A stretch of DNA of 64,000 nucleotides from Tolypothrix sp. NIES-4075 (GTDB lineage: Bacteria; Cyanobacteriota; Cyanobacteriia; Cyanobacteriales; Nostocaceae). The notes below the pieces were generated by a model. That model saw nothing but the letters and a program-made list of their open reading frames with translations, was not told the origin of the DNA and did no database searches. Of the stretch, positions 16,237 to 25,675 are shown piece after piece; the first letter of the stretch is position 1, and each line of letters begins with the position of its first letter. The DNA lies in contig NZ_BDUC01000006.1 of the NCBI RefSeq assembly GCF_002218085.1, positions 434,001-498,000 on the forward strand, read 5' to 3'. The position numbers and the translations under genes were made by a program.

Positions 16237-18504
16237 ATGAATTTACTGCTTGACCTTTTCCTCACCGCTGGTGCAGCTACCGAAAAAGGTTTGATCAAGC
16301 CCCTCGGTCATCACGAGTTGCTTTTGATATTACTGGAGTTAGCTTTGCTGCTTTTTGTCGCCAGAGGCTTAGGCGAGTTTATGCGGCGAATCCAACTACC
16401 GCCGGTAATCGGTGAACTGCTGGCGGGGGTAATCCTCGGTCCATCGGTATTCGGGTTAATTCTGCCAAGTTTACAAAAGCAGATTTTTCCCCGTCTTCAG
16501 GCACAGTCAGATTTACTTTCAGTAGTTTCCTGGTTGGGAGTACTATTTTTGCTGGTTGTAACTGGATTGGAAACAGACTTAAACTTAATTGTCCGCAAAG
16601 GCAAAACCGCCCTACTGATTTCTTTAGGGGGGATTATTGTTCCCTTTGCCACAGGATTAGGATTGGGATGGTTGCTACCAGATAACTTTTTAGCGAATCC
16701 TAACGAACGGTTAATTTTCAGCTTGTTTATCGCTACTGCGATGAGTATCTCAGCAGTTCCGGTAATTGCCAAGGTACTGATGGACTTAAAGTTAATTCGG
16801 CGCGACATTGGGCAAGTTACCTTAGCTGCGGGTATGACTGATGATACTCTTGGCTGGATTCTCCTTTCTGTAGTGTCGGGTTTAGCAACCAGTGGTAAAT
16901 TCGATTTTTCAACGGTATTTAGGTCGGTTGCGGGAGCGGTAATATTTTTGGCAGTTGCCTTTACTATCGGGCGATCGCTTATGGCTTGGGTGTTACGCTG
17001 GGTAGATGATTACATCGGCGGCGCTACGGCTAGTTTATCAGCTTTGTTAGTTTTGGCGTTAGGTGCTGCTGCTTTCACCCACGCTTTGGGAATTGAAGCT
17101 GCACTGGGAGCTTTTGTTACCGGAATTCTCGCCGGACAATCGCCACGCTTTAGTCGAGAGGCAGGAATAACTCTAGAGGTGATTACTGCTGGGTTTCTGG
17201 CGCCGATTTTCTTTGCCACAGCCGGATTAAAAGTCGATTTAGTGAAACTGCTGAATCCGGAAACATTAATAATTGGTTTAATTGTGTTGGCGATCGCCTG
17301 TTTTGGCAAGTTCACTGGAGCCTATCTGGGTTCTCGTGTCGGTGGCTTGTCGCACTGGGAAGGTATCGCGATGGGTTCGGGGATGAATGCCCGTGGTGCA
17401 ATGGAGATTATTGTTGCTACTATCGGCGTTTCCTTGGGCGTGCTGAATCAGCAGATGTATTCGATTATTGTCATGGTGGCGATCGTTACTTCTTTATTGG
17501 CTCCGCCTTTGTTACGCTGGTCGTTGTCGAAAGTAGAAATCGGTGAAGAAGAAGCTCAACGCTTGCAACAAGAAGAACTTGCCAGCCGTAGTTTTATTAA
17601 ACGCATCCGCCGAATACTGCTACCTACTCAAGGCGGACCAAATGTCAAATTAGCTGCTCAGTTAATTAGCCATCTCGCACATCAGAATACTCTAGAAGTC
17701 ACGGCTTTGTTTGCTAAAAGAGATAATAAATCCCTAGGAAAAGCAGTAAATTTTACTAGAAAAAGTAAAATAAATAATACACCAGAGTCAGCGATCGCTG
17801 CCGTAGCCGAGCAAATTGACCTGCCAGAAGATGGCATGTTAAACACGAAAGTTGAGTCAGGAAACGATATTGCTGATGTGATTGTTAACGAAGCCGGCAA
17901 AGGATACGACCTGATTATTATTGGTGCAACTGAAAGTCGGCACAAAAGGGGTGCTTTGTTTAATGTGTTGGTTGATCGCGTCATTCAAGAAGCTCCTTGC
18001 GCCACAATGGTAGTGAAGTCGAATTTGCTCAAAGCCAAAGATTTGGGCGAAGCAATTGACTCTTACAAGATTAATCAAATTTTAGTGCCTACAAGTGGCG
18101 GCGAACACAGCGAATATGCAGTTGAAGTTGCTAGCACAATTGCGGCTCAGACTGGGGCGATTGTCACATTAGTTAACGTTGTGAATCGAAGTCAGCGTGA
18201 GTATATTTTGTTTGAAGAGCAGACAATGGGATCGATAAAAGATATTGCCGAACAGATTGTACAACAGCAAGCAGAAATTGGACGGGGATTAGGTGCTGAG
18301 GTGAAAACGGTAATTTTAACGGGAATTCCGGAATTAGAAATTCTCAATTTTGCCCGTTCTCAGAAAGCAGATTTAATTGTCATGGGTAGCACTATTCGGA
18401 CGATCACAAATCGGGTATTTTTCGGACACCGCGCCGATGCTATCCTGAATAAAGCGCCTTGTCCGGTAGCGGTGATTACGTTAAATGGTAATTCGTCGCG
18501 TTAA
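16237..18504 (+). CDS. CPA2-family cation/proton antiporter with two USP domains
   Basis: This 755-residue protein has about 12 membrane helices over residues 20-425, including the paired acidic core motif (GMTDDTLGWILL) and the family pattern PPVIGELLAGVILGPS. Two universal-stress-protein domains follow. The first (about 450-595) has RRILLPTQGG and IIIGATESRHKRG; the second (about 610-750) has NQILVPTSGG and IVMGSTIRTITNR with a nucleotide-binding G-x(2)-G-x(9)-G-like pattern. It probably exchanges Na+ or K+ for protons under control of nucleotides or stress. It stands alone, 115 bases past tnpB. Confidence 0.92.
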   Translation: MNLLLDLFLTAGAATEKGLIKPLGHHELLLILLELALLLFVARGLGEFMRRIQLPPVIGELLAGVILGPSVFGLILPSLQKQIFPRLQAQSDLLSVVSWLGVLFLLVVTGLETDLNLIVRKGKTALLISLGGIIVPFATGLGLGWLLPDNFLANPNERLIFSLFIATAMSISAVPVIAKVLMDLKLIRRDIGQVTLAAGMTDDTLGWILLSVVSGLATSGKFDFSTVFRSVAGAVIFLAVAFTIGRSLMAWVLRWVDDYIGGATASLSALLVLALGAAAFTHALGIEAALGAFVTGILAGQSPRFSREAGITLEVITAGFLAPIFFATAGLKVDLVKLLNPETLIIGLIVLAIACFGKFTGAYLGSRVGGLSHWEGIAMGSGMNARGAMEIIVATIGVSLGVLNQQMYSIIVMVAIVTSLLAPPLLRWSLSKVEIGEEEAQRLQQEELASRSFIKRIRRILLPTQGGPNVKLAAQLISHLAHQNTLEVTALFAKRDNKSLGKAVNFTRKSKINNTPESAIAAVAEQIDLPEDGMLNTKVESGNDIADVIVNEAGKGYDLIIIGATESRHKRGALFNVLVDRVIQEAPCATMVVKSNLLKAKDLGEAIDSYKINQILVPTSGGEHSEYAVEVASTIAAQTGAIVTLVNVVNRSQREYILFEEQTMGSIKDIAEQIVQQQAEIGRGLGAEVKTVILTGIPELEILNFARSQKADLIVMGSTIRTITNRVFFGHRADAILNKAPCPVAVITLNGNSSR

Positions 18505-18864
18505 GTAATTGGGCGAAGGGTAAACGAGAGAATTTTTCTCTCTTCCTCTTCCTCTGTGTTCTCTGCGCCTAGTAAGGTTCGTTATTTAACTCCGCAAACT
18601 TAGTACTATTTTGCATTAATTCGTAGCTTTTTTAAACGCAGAGTCACGCAGAGTAAAGCGCAAAGATACGCAGAGTCTTCCTTCAGATTTTCATGATTTC
18701 TGAATGAATTCTTGCTTGTTAAAAGATTGCTTGGGGTGTAATTTGCAACCCTTCAAACAGCAAATCTTCTAAAGAATCTTCACCTCGTTTAGAGCGAATT
18801 TAAATATGCGTTATCCAGAACCCCTAGAGACGCGATGTTCCTGGCTTCTGCTATTCACCATCCC
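18505..18864. other. Spacer with degenerate low-complexity repeats
   Basis: No gene seen. It contains cgcagag-type repeats (18638-18675) and a ctcttcctctt tract, both widespread in Nostocales spacers. It lies between two converging genes. Confidence 0.5.
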
Positions 18865-20418
18865 TCAAATTGTAAACGGCTCAATTTCCGGATGTTCCCA
18901 CCGTCGCTGATACCACTCCGCAACCAAAGGACGGACAATGAACTTGGGAGGATTACCATCCTTAACATCAATGCGTAAACACGAGTAAGGTCTGCGCTTT
19001 TGAGAACCTTGACCGTTGCGACCGATGAAAAGATGCGATCGCGCAATCAATTTATTTTCTTCCACCAAATCTGGTCCCTCAGTTCGCTGACGCCGCAAAC
19101 TAAACCCACTTCCACCACAAACAATCCAGTTAACACCAGAATCAGCACCTCCGGTTTCCACTGTCTGAATGTGTTCCAAACAGTGTGCGTGACCATTTAA
19201 AACCAAATCGACCAAAGGACGACCTTGAGAAGCGTCACCTACTATCTTAGCTACCGCATTCAACACATTACGCAAACGACTGCGAATTGCAAAAGTCTGT
19301 CCTTGTTGCCACTTTGTCGCTTCAGTCACGTAGGGAGGATGATGAAAATAAATTACCCTTCCCCGTACTTCCTTAGTATTCCAAGACTCAATTAATCTCA
19401 GCTTCAACCATTCTAATTGTTCGATATCAGTTACCGTTGTGGTTTTATCAGCGGCTAATTGCTTATCAATATCAACAATAATTTCTTCAATTTGTGTCAG
19501 CTTTTGGTGCAAATCGTCGAGTTGATCGGCTTCGCTAGGATTCTCAGGATTGAGTTTGGCTATAGTTTCCATAATTTGCTGATTCTCTTGCTGTAAATCC
19601 TCGCGGCGTTTTTGCAATATTTGGCGATCGACATCGCCTTGTTTCGTCGAGGCTAGAGGCAGCGGATCGTTAAATGTATTAGAATCTAAAGCGAAAAAGT
19701 CAATACCCCCATAGCGGAAAGTATAGTAACGATTCGGAAGGCGAGTAAATTTTCCTGGCTGGTAGCTAAGACAACGCCCGGTATCCGTTTTTTCCGTATA
19801 ATGTTCATCTAAATGACGCCCTAAATCTCCCGGAAGCTTAAACGCCTTCAGATAGTCCAAAAACGCTTTAGCATAGGCATCACCTTTTCCTGAGCCATGC
19901 AAGCCCACGTCAATATCTAATTTTGACTGAAGTAAACGACGGATTGGCAGTGTTGTCAAAGACACTAAGCCAAATATAATCGGCAAGTTATAGTAATCGT
20001 GATTTCCCGGTATGGGTAGAATCGGCAGCTTGAAAACCATTTGGTCGTAAGCGATACGCTTGGGATGTTCGCCACCTACAATAAATTCGCGATAAGGTTT
20101 GATGAAGTTCTGGTGGTAGTACTCGCTCGATCCAACTAAATAGATAACGTCACCGGTATGTAGCATAAAACGGCTTTCGTCGTGATGGGGCAGCATTAGT
20201 TCAGCTACCTTTCGTTGGGGATTGTGTCCGTGGTGCGATCCCGAACCGCTATCACCCACAACCAAAAATGAGAACTCTCGATCTGTGAAGCGATTATCAT
20301 CCAACACGATGCGAGTTTGGTCAATACCCCGCTCGACAATTGCAGGATCTTGCCATCGTACCCGCTGATTCATCTTGCGAATTTTGTCGGCGATCGCCGG
20401 ATCGGACACAAGTTTCAA
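18865..20418 (-). CDS. Calcineurin-like metallophosphoesterase
   Basis: 517 residues with the full metallophosphoesterase set: VVGDSGSGSHHG, GDVIYL, PGNHDYY, FHHPPY and NGHAHCLEH. Between the fourth and fifth motifs lies a long charged coiled coil (about 270-320, rich in Gln/Glu/Leu) unusual for small phosphatases. No signal peptide is seen, so it is likely cytoplasmic; the substrate is unknown. The start is a TTG at 20418 with GGGAG about ten bases upstream; an internal ATG at 20373 is an alternative. It is divergent from the Uma2 gene. Confidence 0.88.
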   Translation of the reverse strand: MKLVSDPAIADKIRKMNQRVRWQDPAIVERGIDQTRIVLDDNRFTDREFSFLVVGDSGSGSHHGHNPQRKVAELMLPHHDESRFMLHTGDVIYLVGSSEYYHQNFIKPYREFIVGGEHPKRIAYDQMVFKLPILPIPGNHDYYNLPIIFGLVSLTTLPIRRLLQSKLDIDVGLHGSGKGDAYAKAFLDYLKAFKLPGDLGRHLDEHYTEKTDTGRCLSYQPGKFTRLPNRYYTFRYGGIDFFALDSNTFNDPLPLASTKQGDVDRQILQKRREDLQQENQQIMETIAKLNPENPSEADQLDDLHQKLTQIEEIIVDIDKQLAADKTTTVTDIEQLEWLKLRLIESWNTKEVRGRVIYFHHPPYVTEATKWQQGQTFAIRSRLRNVLNAVAKIVGDASQGRPLVDLVLNGHAHCLEHIQTVETGGADSGVNWIVCGGSGFSLRRQRTEGPDLVEENKLIARSHLFIGRNGQGSQKRRPYSCLRIDVKDGNPPKFIVRPLVAEWYQRRWEHPEIEPFTI

Positions 20419-20546
20419 AGCAACTTTACTCCCGAATTTTCATGAAGCACGCACCTTTAAGATAATCTAAGATGCGGCGATCGCGTTGTTCAACTCACGC
20501 CAAAATCTGTGACAAAATAGTTTTGTTGCCGATTCGGTTACGACTT

Positions 20547-21116
20547 ATGATTACCACCGTCGAGCGTCGCTACAATTTAGATGAATATCGGGCGATCGAA
20601 GAAAAAGCAGAAGGACGCAGCGAATATCGTGATGGAGAAATCGTACCAATGCCTGGAGGATCGCTCAACCACAGCCGTATCAGTGGTAATACTTTTGCCT
20701 TTCTCAAGTTTATAATGCGCGATACTCAATTCGAGCCAATTAACAACGACTTGCGGCTGTGGATTCCCGATTATCGACGCGGGTTATATCCAGACGTGAT
20801 GGTTTTTGAGGGTGAACCGCAACTAAATGGTGACAGACGTGATGAAGTCTTGAATCCGATCTTGATTGTTGAAGTGCTATCTCCTTCTACAGCTTCTTAC
20901 GATCGCGAAAGTAAATTTCGGATGTATCGATCAATTAAGAGTTTTCGCGAATATTTATTAATCGAACAGGATGAACTTTTTGTTGAACGCTATAGCAAAC
21001 AAACTCAAGGTTGGTTGCTCAGTGAATTTAATAACTTAGAGCGATCAATTTCCTTGGAGTCAGTTGAAATCGAATTGCCGATCGCAGAAATTTATCGCGG
21101 AGTTGTTTTTGAGTGA
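20547..21116 (+). CDS. Uma2/DUF820-family protein
   Basis: 189 residues with the PD-(D/E)XK-like fold typical of the Uma2 family, hugely expanded in cyanobacteria. Visible motifs are SEYRDGEIVPMPGGS, YPDVMVFEGE (metal-binding Asp), ILIVEVLSPST and KFRMYRSI. The upstream frame would give an unnatural extension, so the ATG at 20547 is preferred. It is probably a nuclease-fold protein, but no substrate is known. It converges with the histidine kinase, ending 13 bases from it. Confidence 0.85.
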   Translation: MITTVERRYNLDEYRAIEEKAEGRSEYRDGEIVPMPGGSLNHSRISGNTFAFLKFIMRDTQFEPINNDLRLWIPDYRRGLYPDVMVFEGEPQLNGDRRDEVLNPILIVEVLSPSTASYDRESKFRMYRSIKSFREYLLIEQDELFVERYSKQTQGWLLSEFNNLERSISLESVEIELPIAEIYRGVVFE

Positions 21117-21128
21117 GCGCGATATTTT

Positions 21129-22463
21129 CTATTTTGCCGACAAAGTGCGGGGTAATTCCACCCGAAAGGTAGAACCCTGCCCTAAACTGCTTTCTACTAA
21201 GATAGTTCCTTGCATCAGTCGCACTAAAGCATCAGTAATTGCTAGTCCTAAACCTGTCCCTCCTTGACATCTGGCTAGAGTCTGATTTACTTGGCGAAAT
21301 TCCTGAAAAATCGACTTTAAATGTTTTTCAGCGATGCCAATTCCAGTATCGACAACGGCGATCGCTAACTTATCTTCGGGTAATTCGGTAACTTCGATAA
21401 CCACGCTACCGGATTCGGTATACTTAATTGCATTATCCAGCAAGTTGGCTATAATTTGGTGCATCCGGATCGGGTCATTGACTACAGAAATGCTCGGTTG
21501 AGCTAAATAAACCTCTAAATCTAGATTTTTGTGCTTTGCGAGCGATTGCATTTCTTCAGCAGTCGTTTTTACCAAGGAAGCCAAATCAAAGGTTTCTAAC
21601 TGCAATTCCAAACGTTTGGCTTTCAGCTTGGTATAATCCAAAATATCTTCAACTAACGACAGCAAGTGCTTGCTGTTGCTGTAGATGTTTTCTACCATAT
21701 TTAATGGTTGCTGCTCAACATTCGGGCGAAATCGGCGTATTAGTACGTGAGAAAATCCCAAAATCGCGTTTAACGGAGTACGCAACTCGTGCGACATTAT
21801 TGACAAAAATTGTGATTTGAGACGATCGGCTTCTACTAATTGCAAATTTTGCAGTTGCAGTTCGCGTATTTGTTCTTCAGCTTGTTTGCGTGCGGTGATT
21901 TCGCGCAGTTGCCAACGCAAAGCGATCGCCTTATTATTTGCATCATATACAGTTACTATCGTCATCGCCGCATCAATCAGCGTATTGTCTCGTCTACACA
22001 AATGTACTTCCCATTCTTGCAATCGCTTCATACCATAAAGTTGCGTCAACATAACCCGAAAAGCTTGACGATCTGCCTCTGGAATGAAACTAATCAGCTT
22101 TTTACCTATTAAATATTTTTGGTCGATGTTAAGCAACTTGGCAGCAGCATAATTTGCTTGAGAAATTGTACCCTTAATATCTGTTACTAAATATCCATCC
22201 GGCGCAAAGTCAAACAACTCTTGGTAGCGGTTACGTTCTTCTTCCAAACACTTGCGAGTCGCTATCAGTGCCTCATTTGCAGAGCGCAATTCTTCCATTG
22301 CCGCGTGCTGTTCTTGTAATGCTCCCCAAAACGTCTTCAGAGTTTGATTCAATAACTGTAATTGTTGCCAGGGTAATACCACAAAGCTCTTAGACAATTG
22401 TTTACCCAGTTGAGGAACTTTTAGCTCTAGGTTAAATGTTTGTTTAGGATTTTTCGCATTCAT
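21129..22463 (-). CDS. Soluble PAS-domain histidine kinase
   Basis: The 444-residue protein has an N-terminal coiled coil (about 40-80) and one PAS domain (about 80-190: FDFAPDGYLVTD, GKKLISFIPEAD). The HisKA domain has His225 in SHELRTPLNA. The ATPase domain shows NLLDNAIKY, DTGIGIA and GGTGLGLAI. There are no membrane segments or receiver domain, and no response regulator is adjacent, so the partner is elsewhere. The signal sensed by the PAS domain is unknown. Confidence 0.92.
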   Translation of the reverse strand: MNAKNPKQTFNLELKVPQLGKQLSKSFVVLPWQQLQLLNQTLKTFWGALQEQHAAMEELRSANEALIATRKCLEEERNRYQELFDFAPDGYLVTDIKGTISQANYAAAKLLNIDQKYLIGKKLISFIPEADRQAFRVMLTQLYGMKRLQEWEVHLCRRDNTLIDAAMTIVTVYDANNKAIALRWQLREITARKQAEEQIRELQLQNLQLVEADRLKSQFLSIMSHELRTPLNAILGFSHVLIRRFRPNVEQQPLNMVENIYSNSKHLLSLVEDILDYTKLKAKRLELQLETFDLASLVKTTAEEMQSLAKHKNLDLEVYLAQPSISVVNDPIRMHQIIANLLDNAIKYTESGSVVIEVTELPEDKLAIAVVDTGIGIAEKHLKSIFQEFRQVNQTLARCQGGTGLGLAITDALVRLMQGTILVESSLGQGSTFRVELPRTLSAK

Positions 22464-23086
22464 GAAGCCTCTTGTTAATTTTTTTATTAATGAACCTAAA
22501 AAGGGGAATTTATTTACTTATTAATTTTTCTTATGTCTTTTATAAAAAAAATTAAATTACCAAGGCAAACAATAAACGAATTAGTTTTTTATTATTTGAG
22601 GTGTGTTACAGTAATTACATAAATATTAGTATCCAATCAAACTTTGATAAACAATCTTTTGCTGCTAATCTCTAAAGTACTTATTACAGCACACAAGTAG
22701 CAGGCATCACAATTTGATGTAACATTCCAACTTCTATGTTATTAAGCTCTTGTTAAAGTTGTATCTACATTAAGGTTGAGGTAAATTTATCCGAAAGTGA
22801 CAAATCAGAATCTCTTATAATTCCTTAAAAGCTGTAAATTTATAATTAGTTGGCATGGTAAACTGCTAGCGCAATCTTACTTTCTTCGGGGTTTCGCTAT
22901 TGAAATGGCATAAAAAAGCAGAATGGATACAAGTTATATCCAAAATTTTCCTAATTTCATCTAAAAAGGGAAAAAATCAAATATTAAAAGCTGAATTAAG
23001 GATTTTTAGAGAGTAAAATCCGGTGTGTAAAGAACTTAATAATTGCTTTCTTCCCTTTCTTTATGACTACTGCTAAGGACTTACAA
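22464..23086. other. AT-rich spacer upstream of the histidine kinase
   Basis: About 620 bases with no credible frame, repeat or hairpin on inspection. It should contain the kinase promoter and the 3' end of the lipid kinase transcript. Confidence 0.4.
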
Positions 23087-24070
23087 TTAAGTATCAGATG
23101 GGGTATCTTGCGTGTTTTTCATCTCAATTACCAGGTTAGGAAGTCCCTCTAGTTTTTCTACAGGCACAACTTCTTCTTTCTTCGGGACAAAAACGGTCAA
23201 ACCTGCGGGAACACACTTAATCTCAATCGGAGTTGTTCCCACTAGTTCACCATCTAAGACAACCTTTTGTGGTGGTTCGGTGGTAATTTTGAATTCTTTA
23301 GAGCGCAGATAGCCGATGTCATTTCGCTCGACTGGGATACCCGCAGAAGCGGTTTGAAACAGATGAAATGTTGCAGCGATCGCTCCTGCCTTATTCGCTG
23401 GAGCTACTATAGTTAAATCGAGTAACCCATCATCAACAATAATTCCCGCCGGTCCTTGAGCCAAAACTGAAGTAGCAGGTGCAGCATTTGCTACCGTCAC
23501 CGCCACAGCAGATGTTTTAATTATCTTGTCATCAGTTTCTATTTCTACATCAAAATTTTCTAAATCGCGTAATTCTTGCAGTCCTGCTAAAATATACGCC
23601 ATGATGCCAAATCGATTTTTCGCATCCCGGTCAGCGCGTTCCACAGTTTCCGCTTCAAAACCAATACCTGCCAGCAATACCATCGGGCGATCGTTACAAT
23701 AAGCTACATCTACATTCCGAGTTCCTCCCTGTAAAATTGTCTCACAGGCGGCGGCGATCGAATCAGGAATCCCCAAGGCAGTAGCAAAAGCGTTTGCCGT
23801 TCCCCGTGAAATGATGCCAAAGGGAATACCAGTACCGATTACCGCAGTCGCAGCAGCTGAAAGGGTGCCATCTCCCCCTGAAGCAATAATCGCATCGACT
23901 CCGCGCTCAACTGCTTGCTGTGCCAGTTTGTCAGCACCGATTTCTTCAGTTGTCAGATAAATATCTAAGTCAATTTGTGGCTCTAATATTTCCCGGATTT
24001 GTGCGAGTTCTTGTTCTGGATCACCTTGACCCGCAACCGGATTAAAAATAAGACAAGCGGAACGATTCAT
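23087..24070 (-). CDS. YegS/DagK-type lipid kinase
   Basis: 327 residues of the diacylglycerol-kinase catalytic family. It begins with the NPVAGQGDP phosphate-binding stretch, then GGDGTLSAAA, then GIISRGTANAFATALGIP, with later DGELVG in the second domain. These enzymes phosphorylate diacylglycerol or related lipids with ATP at the membrane surface. The C-terminus carries an extra tail (after FVPKKE) with no motif. Single gene, with no operon partner. Confidence 0.9.
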   Translation of the reverse strand: MNRSACLIFNPVAGQGDPEQELAQIREILEPQIDLDIYLTTEEIGADKLAQQAVERGVDAIIASGGDGTLSAAATAVIGTGIPFGIISRGTANAFATALGIPDSIAAACETILQGGTRNVDVAYCNDRPMVLLAGIGFEAETVERADRDAKNRFGIMAYILAGLQELRDLENFDVEIETDDKIIKTSAVAVTVANAAPATSVLAQGPAGIIVDDGLLDLTIVAPANKAGAIAATFHLFQTASAGIPVERNDIGYLRSKEFKITTEPPQKVVLDGELVGTTPIEIKCVPAGLTVFVPKKEEVVPVEKLEGLPNLVIEMKNTQDTPSDT

Positions 24071-24584
24071 AAAAATGAAAAATAGATTCTAAATAATAAG
24101 TATCCAAATTATTACTAACGTTCTGGCAAAATGCAAACTTCCCTCTCATGGCAGGTTTGCCCATGATTGTGATTTGGGGTTTTCTTTATCGTCACAATTA
24201 TTAGTTAACTCAAGTCTAAAAAAATGCGAAAATATGAAATAAATATACAAAATTACCATTCTACTGTATTTTGTCCTGAGAAAATATAAAACTATATTAA
24301 TACAAAAAACATTGCTCGTAGAGACGTTACACCGGAACGTCTCTGCCAACGAGGGTTTTAAGTAAAAATTTTCAATTCAAAATAAAACAACATCAAGACA
24401 AAAAATTTAAAGTGAGAAAATAATTGCCACTTCTGGCTAATTACTTTACAAAAGTTCATCAAACCTAGCAACAAAACTAAAAAATAAACTTAACTCGAAT
24501 CAAGGAAATAGCCACACGTCAAGTCACTCACTGCGGTAGTCTAGATGAGAGTAAATTAATTGCCTGGTTTAACATACTGCATTT
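24071..24584. other. Spacer between lipid kinase and hemC
   Basis: No gene seen. It contains the GAGACG-family hairpin at 24320-24344 and otherwise AT-rich sequence. Promoters for both divergent neighbours must lie here. Confidence 0.4.
24320..24344. repeat. GAGACG-family hairpin repeat
   Basis: agagacgtt and aacgtctct are exact inverted copies around a 7-base loop. It is the same family as the palindrome at 1411-1438. Confidence 0.7.
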
Positions 24585-25556
24585 ATGACATTATCTGTAT
24601 CCAGTCCCCCACGCACAATTCGCATCGGTACCCGCAAAAGCCAACTTGCTCTGGTTCAGACTCACTGGGTACAAGAACAACTTCAGAAACTCTTTCCGGA
24701 TATCACTTTTGAAGTGCATTCCATGTCCACTCAAGGAGACAAAATCTTGGATGTGGCATTAGCCAAGATTGGGGACAAAGGACTATTTACCAAAGAACTC
24801 GAAGTAGGAATGCTCAACCAGGAGATTGATTTTGCCGTTCATTCTCTTAAGGATCTACCGACTCGCTTGCCATCCGGGTTAGCACTGGCAGCAATTACAG
24901 AACGGGAAAACCCCGCAGATGCTTTGGTGGTGCATGAAAAGCACAAAGACAAGCAAATTGATACTTTACCATCGGGTGCGGTAATCGGTACATCTTCGCT
25001 GCGACGACTAGCACAATTGCGACATCATTTTCCCCACTTTACATTTAAAGATATTCGAGGAAACTTGAATACACGTATGGCAAAATTAGATGCGGGTGAA
25101 TATGATGCGATAATTTTGGCGGTAGCAGGTTTAGAGCGATTGGGAATGAGCGATCGCATTCATCAAATCCTCCCCAAAGAAATTTCTCTCCACGCAGTTG
25201 GACAAGGTGCATTAGGTATCGAATGCCGTGCTGATGATAGTGAGTTGATCTCGCTACTCAAAGGTATTGAACATTCACAAACACGCGATCGCTGTTTAGC
25301 CGAACGCGCTTTCTTACGTGAATTAGAAGGCGGTTGTCAAGTACCTATTGGTGTAAATACTGATTTAAATGGGGAAAATTTAACATTATCTGGCATAGTT
25401 GCCAGCGTCGATGGCAAAAATCTGGTCAAAGATACCGTCACAGGTTCTGCTGCAAATGCCGAACAACTAGGCATCCAACTTGCACAACAGTTGCGGCAAC
25501 AAGGAGCGCAGGAAATTTTAGATAAAATATTTACCGAGATTCAACGCGGTTCTTGA
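24585..25556 (+). CDS. hemC: Hydroxymethylbilane synthase (porphobilinogen deaminase)
   Basis: Joins four porphobilinogen units into hydroxymethylbilane for haem, chlorophyll and phycobilin synthesis. The 323 residues match the family length. Motifs are IGTRKSQLALVQ at the N-terminus, DKGLFTKELE, HSLKDLPT, GTSSLRR, and GGCQVPIG holding the cysteine that carries the dipyrromethane cofactor. Start at ATG 24585. glgA follows 119 bases later, separated by a palindromic repeat. Confidence 0.96.
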   Translation: MTLSVSSPPRTIRIGTRKSQLALVQTHWVQEQLQKLFPDITFEVHSMSTQGDKILDVALAKIGDKGLFTKELEVGMLNQEIDFAVHSLKDLPTRLPSGLALAAITERENPADALVVHEKHKDKQIDTLPSGAVIGTSSLRRLAQLRHHFPHFTFKDIRGNLNTRMAKLDAGEYDAIILAVAGLERLGMSDRIHQILPKEISLHAVGQGALGIECRADDSELISLLKGIEHSQTRDRCLAERAFLRELEGGCQVPIGVNTDLNGENLTLSGIVASVDGKNLVKDTVTGSAANAEQLGIQLAQQLRQQGAQEILDKIFTEIQRGS

Positions 25557-25609
25557 GCTGTTGCACAAGCAGATGTGATTAGATGAAGAAAGATTTCCAT
25601 TGTCAATAA

Positions 25610-25634
25610 GTAGGGTAGGCAATGCCTGCCCTAC
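25610..25634. repeat. Near-perfect palindromic repeat between hemC and glgA
   Basis: gtagggtaggca/tgcctgccctac arms with a single mismatch; the form is a common Nostocales spacer palindrome. Confidence 0.65.
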
Positions 25635-25675
25635 ATGTGGAATTCTGATGTAGGCACGGGGAAACAGAAACTACC

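Noticed and set aside
18526..18542. gagagaa/ttctctc hairpin after the antiporter gene as a terminator
   Set aside because: Three-base loop, AT-rich weak stem and no proper T-run; not strong enough to call.
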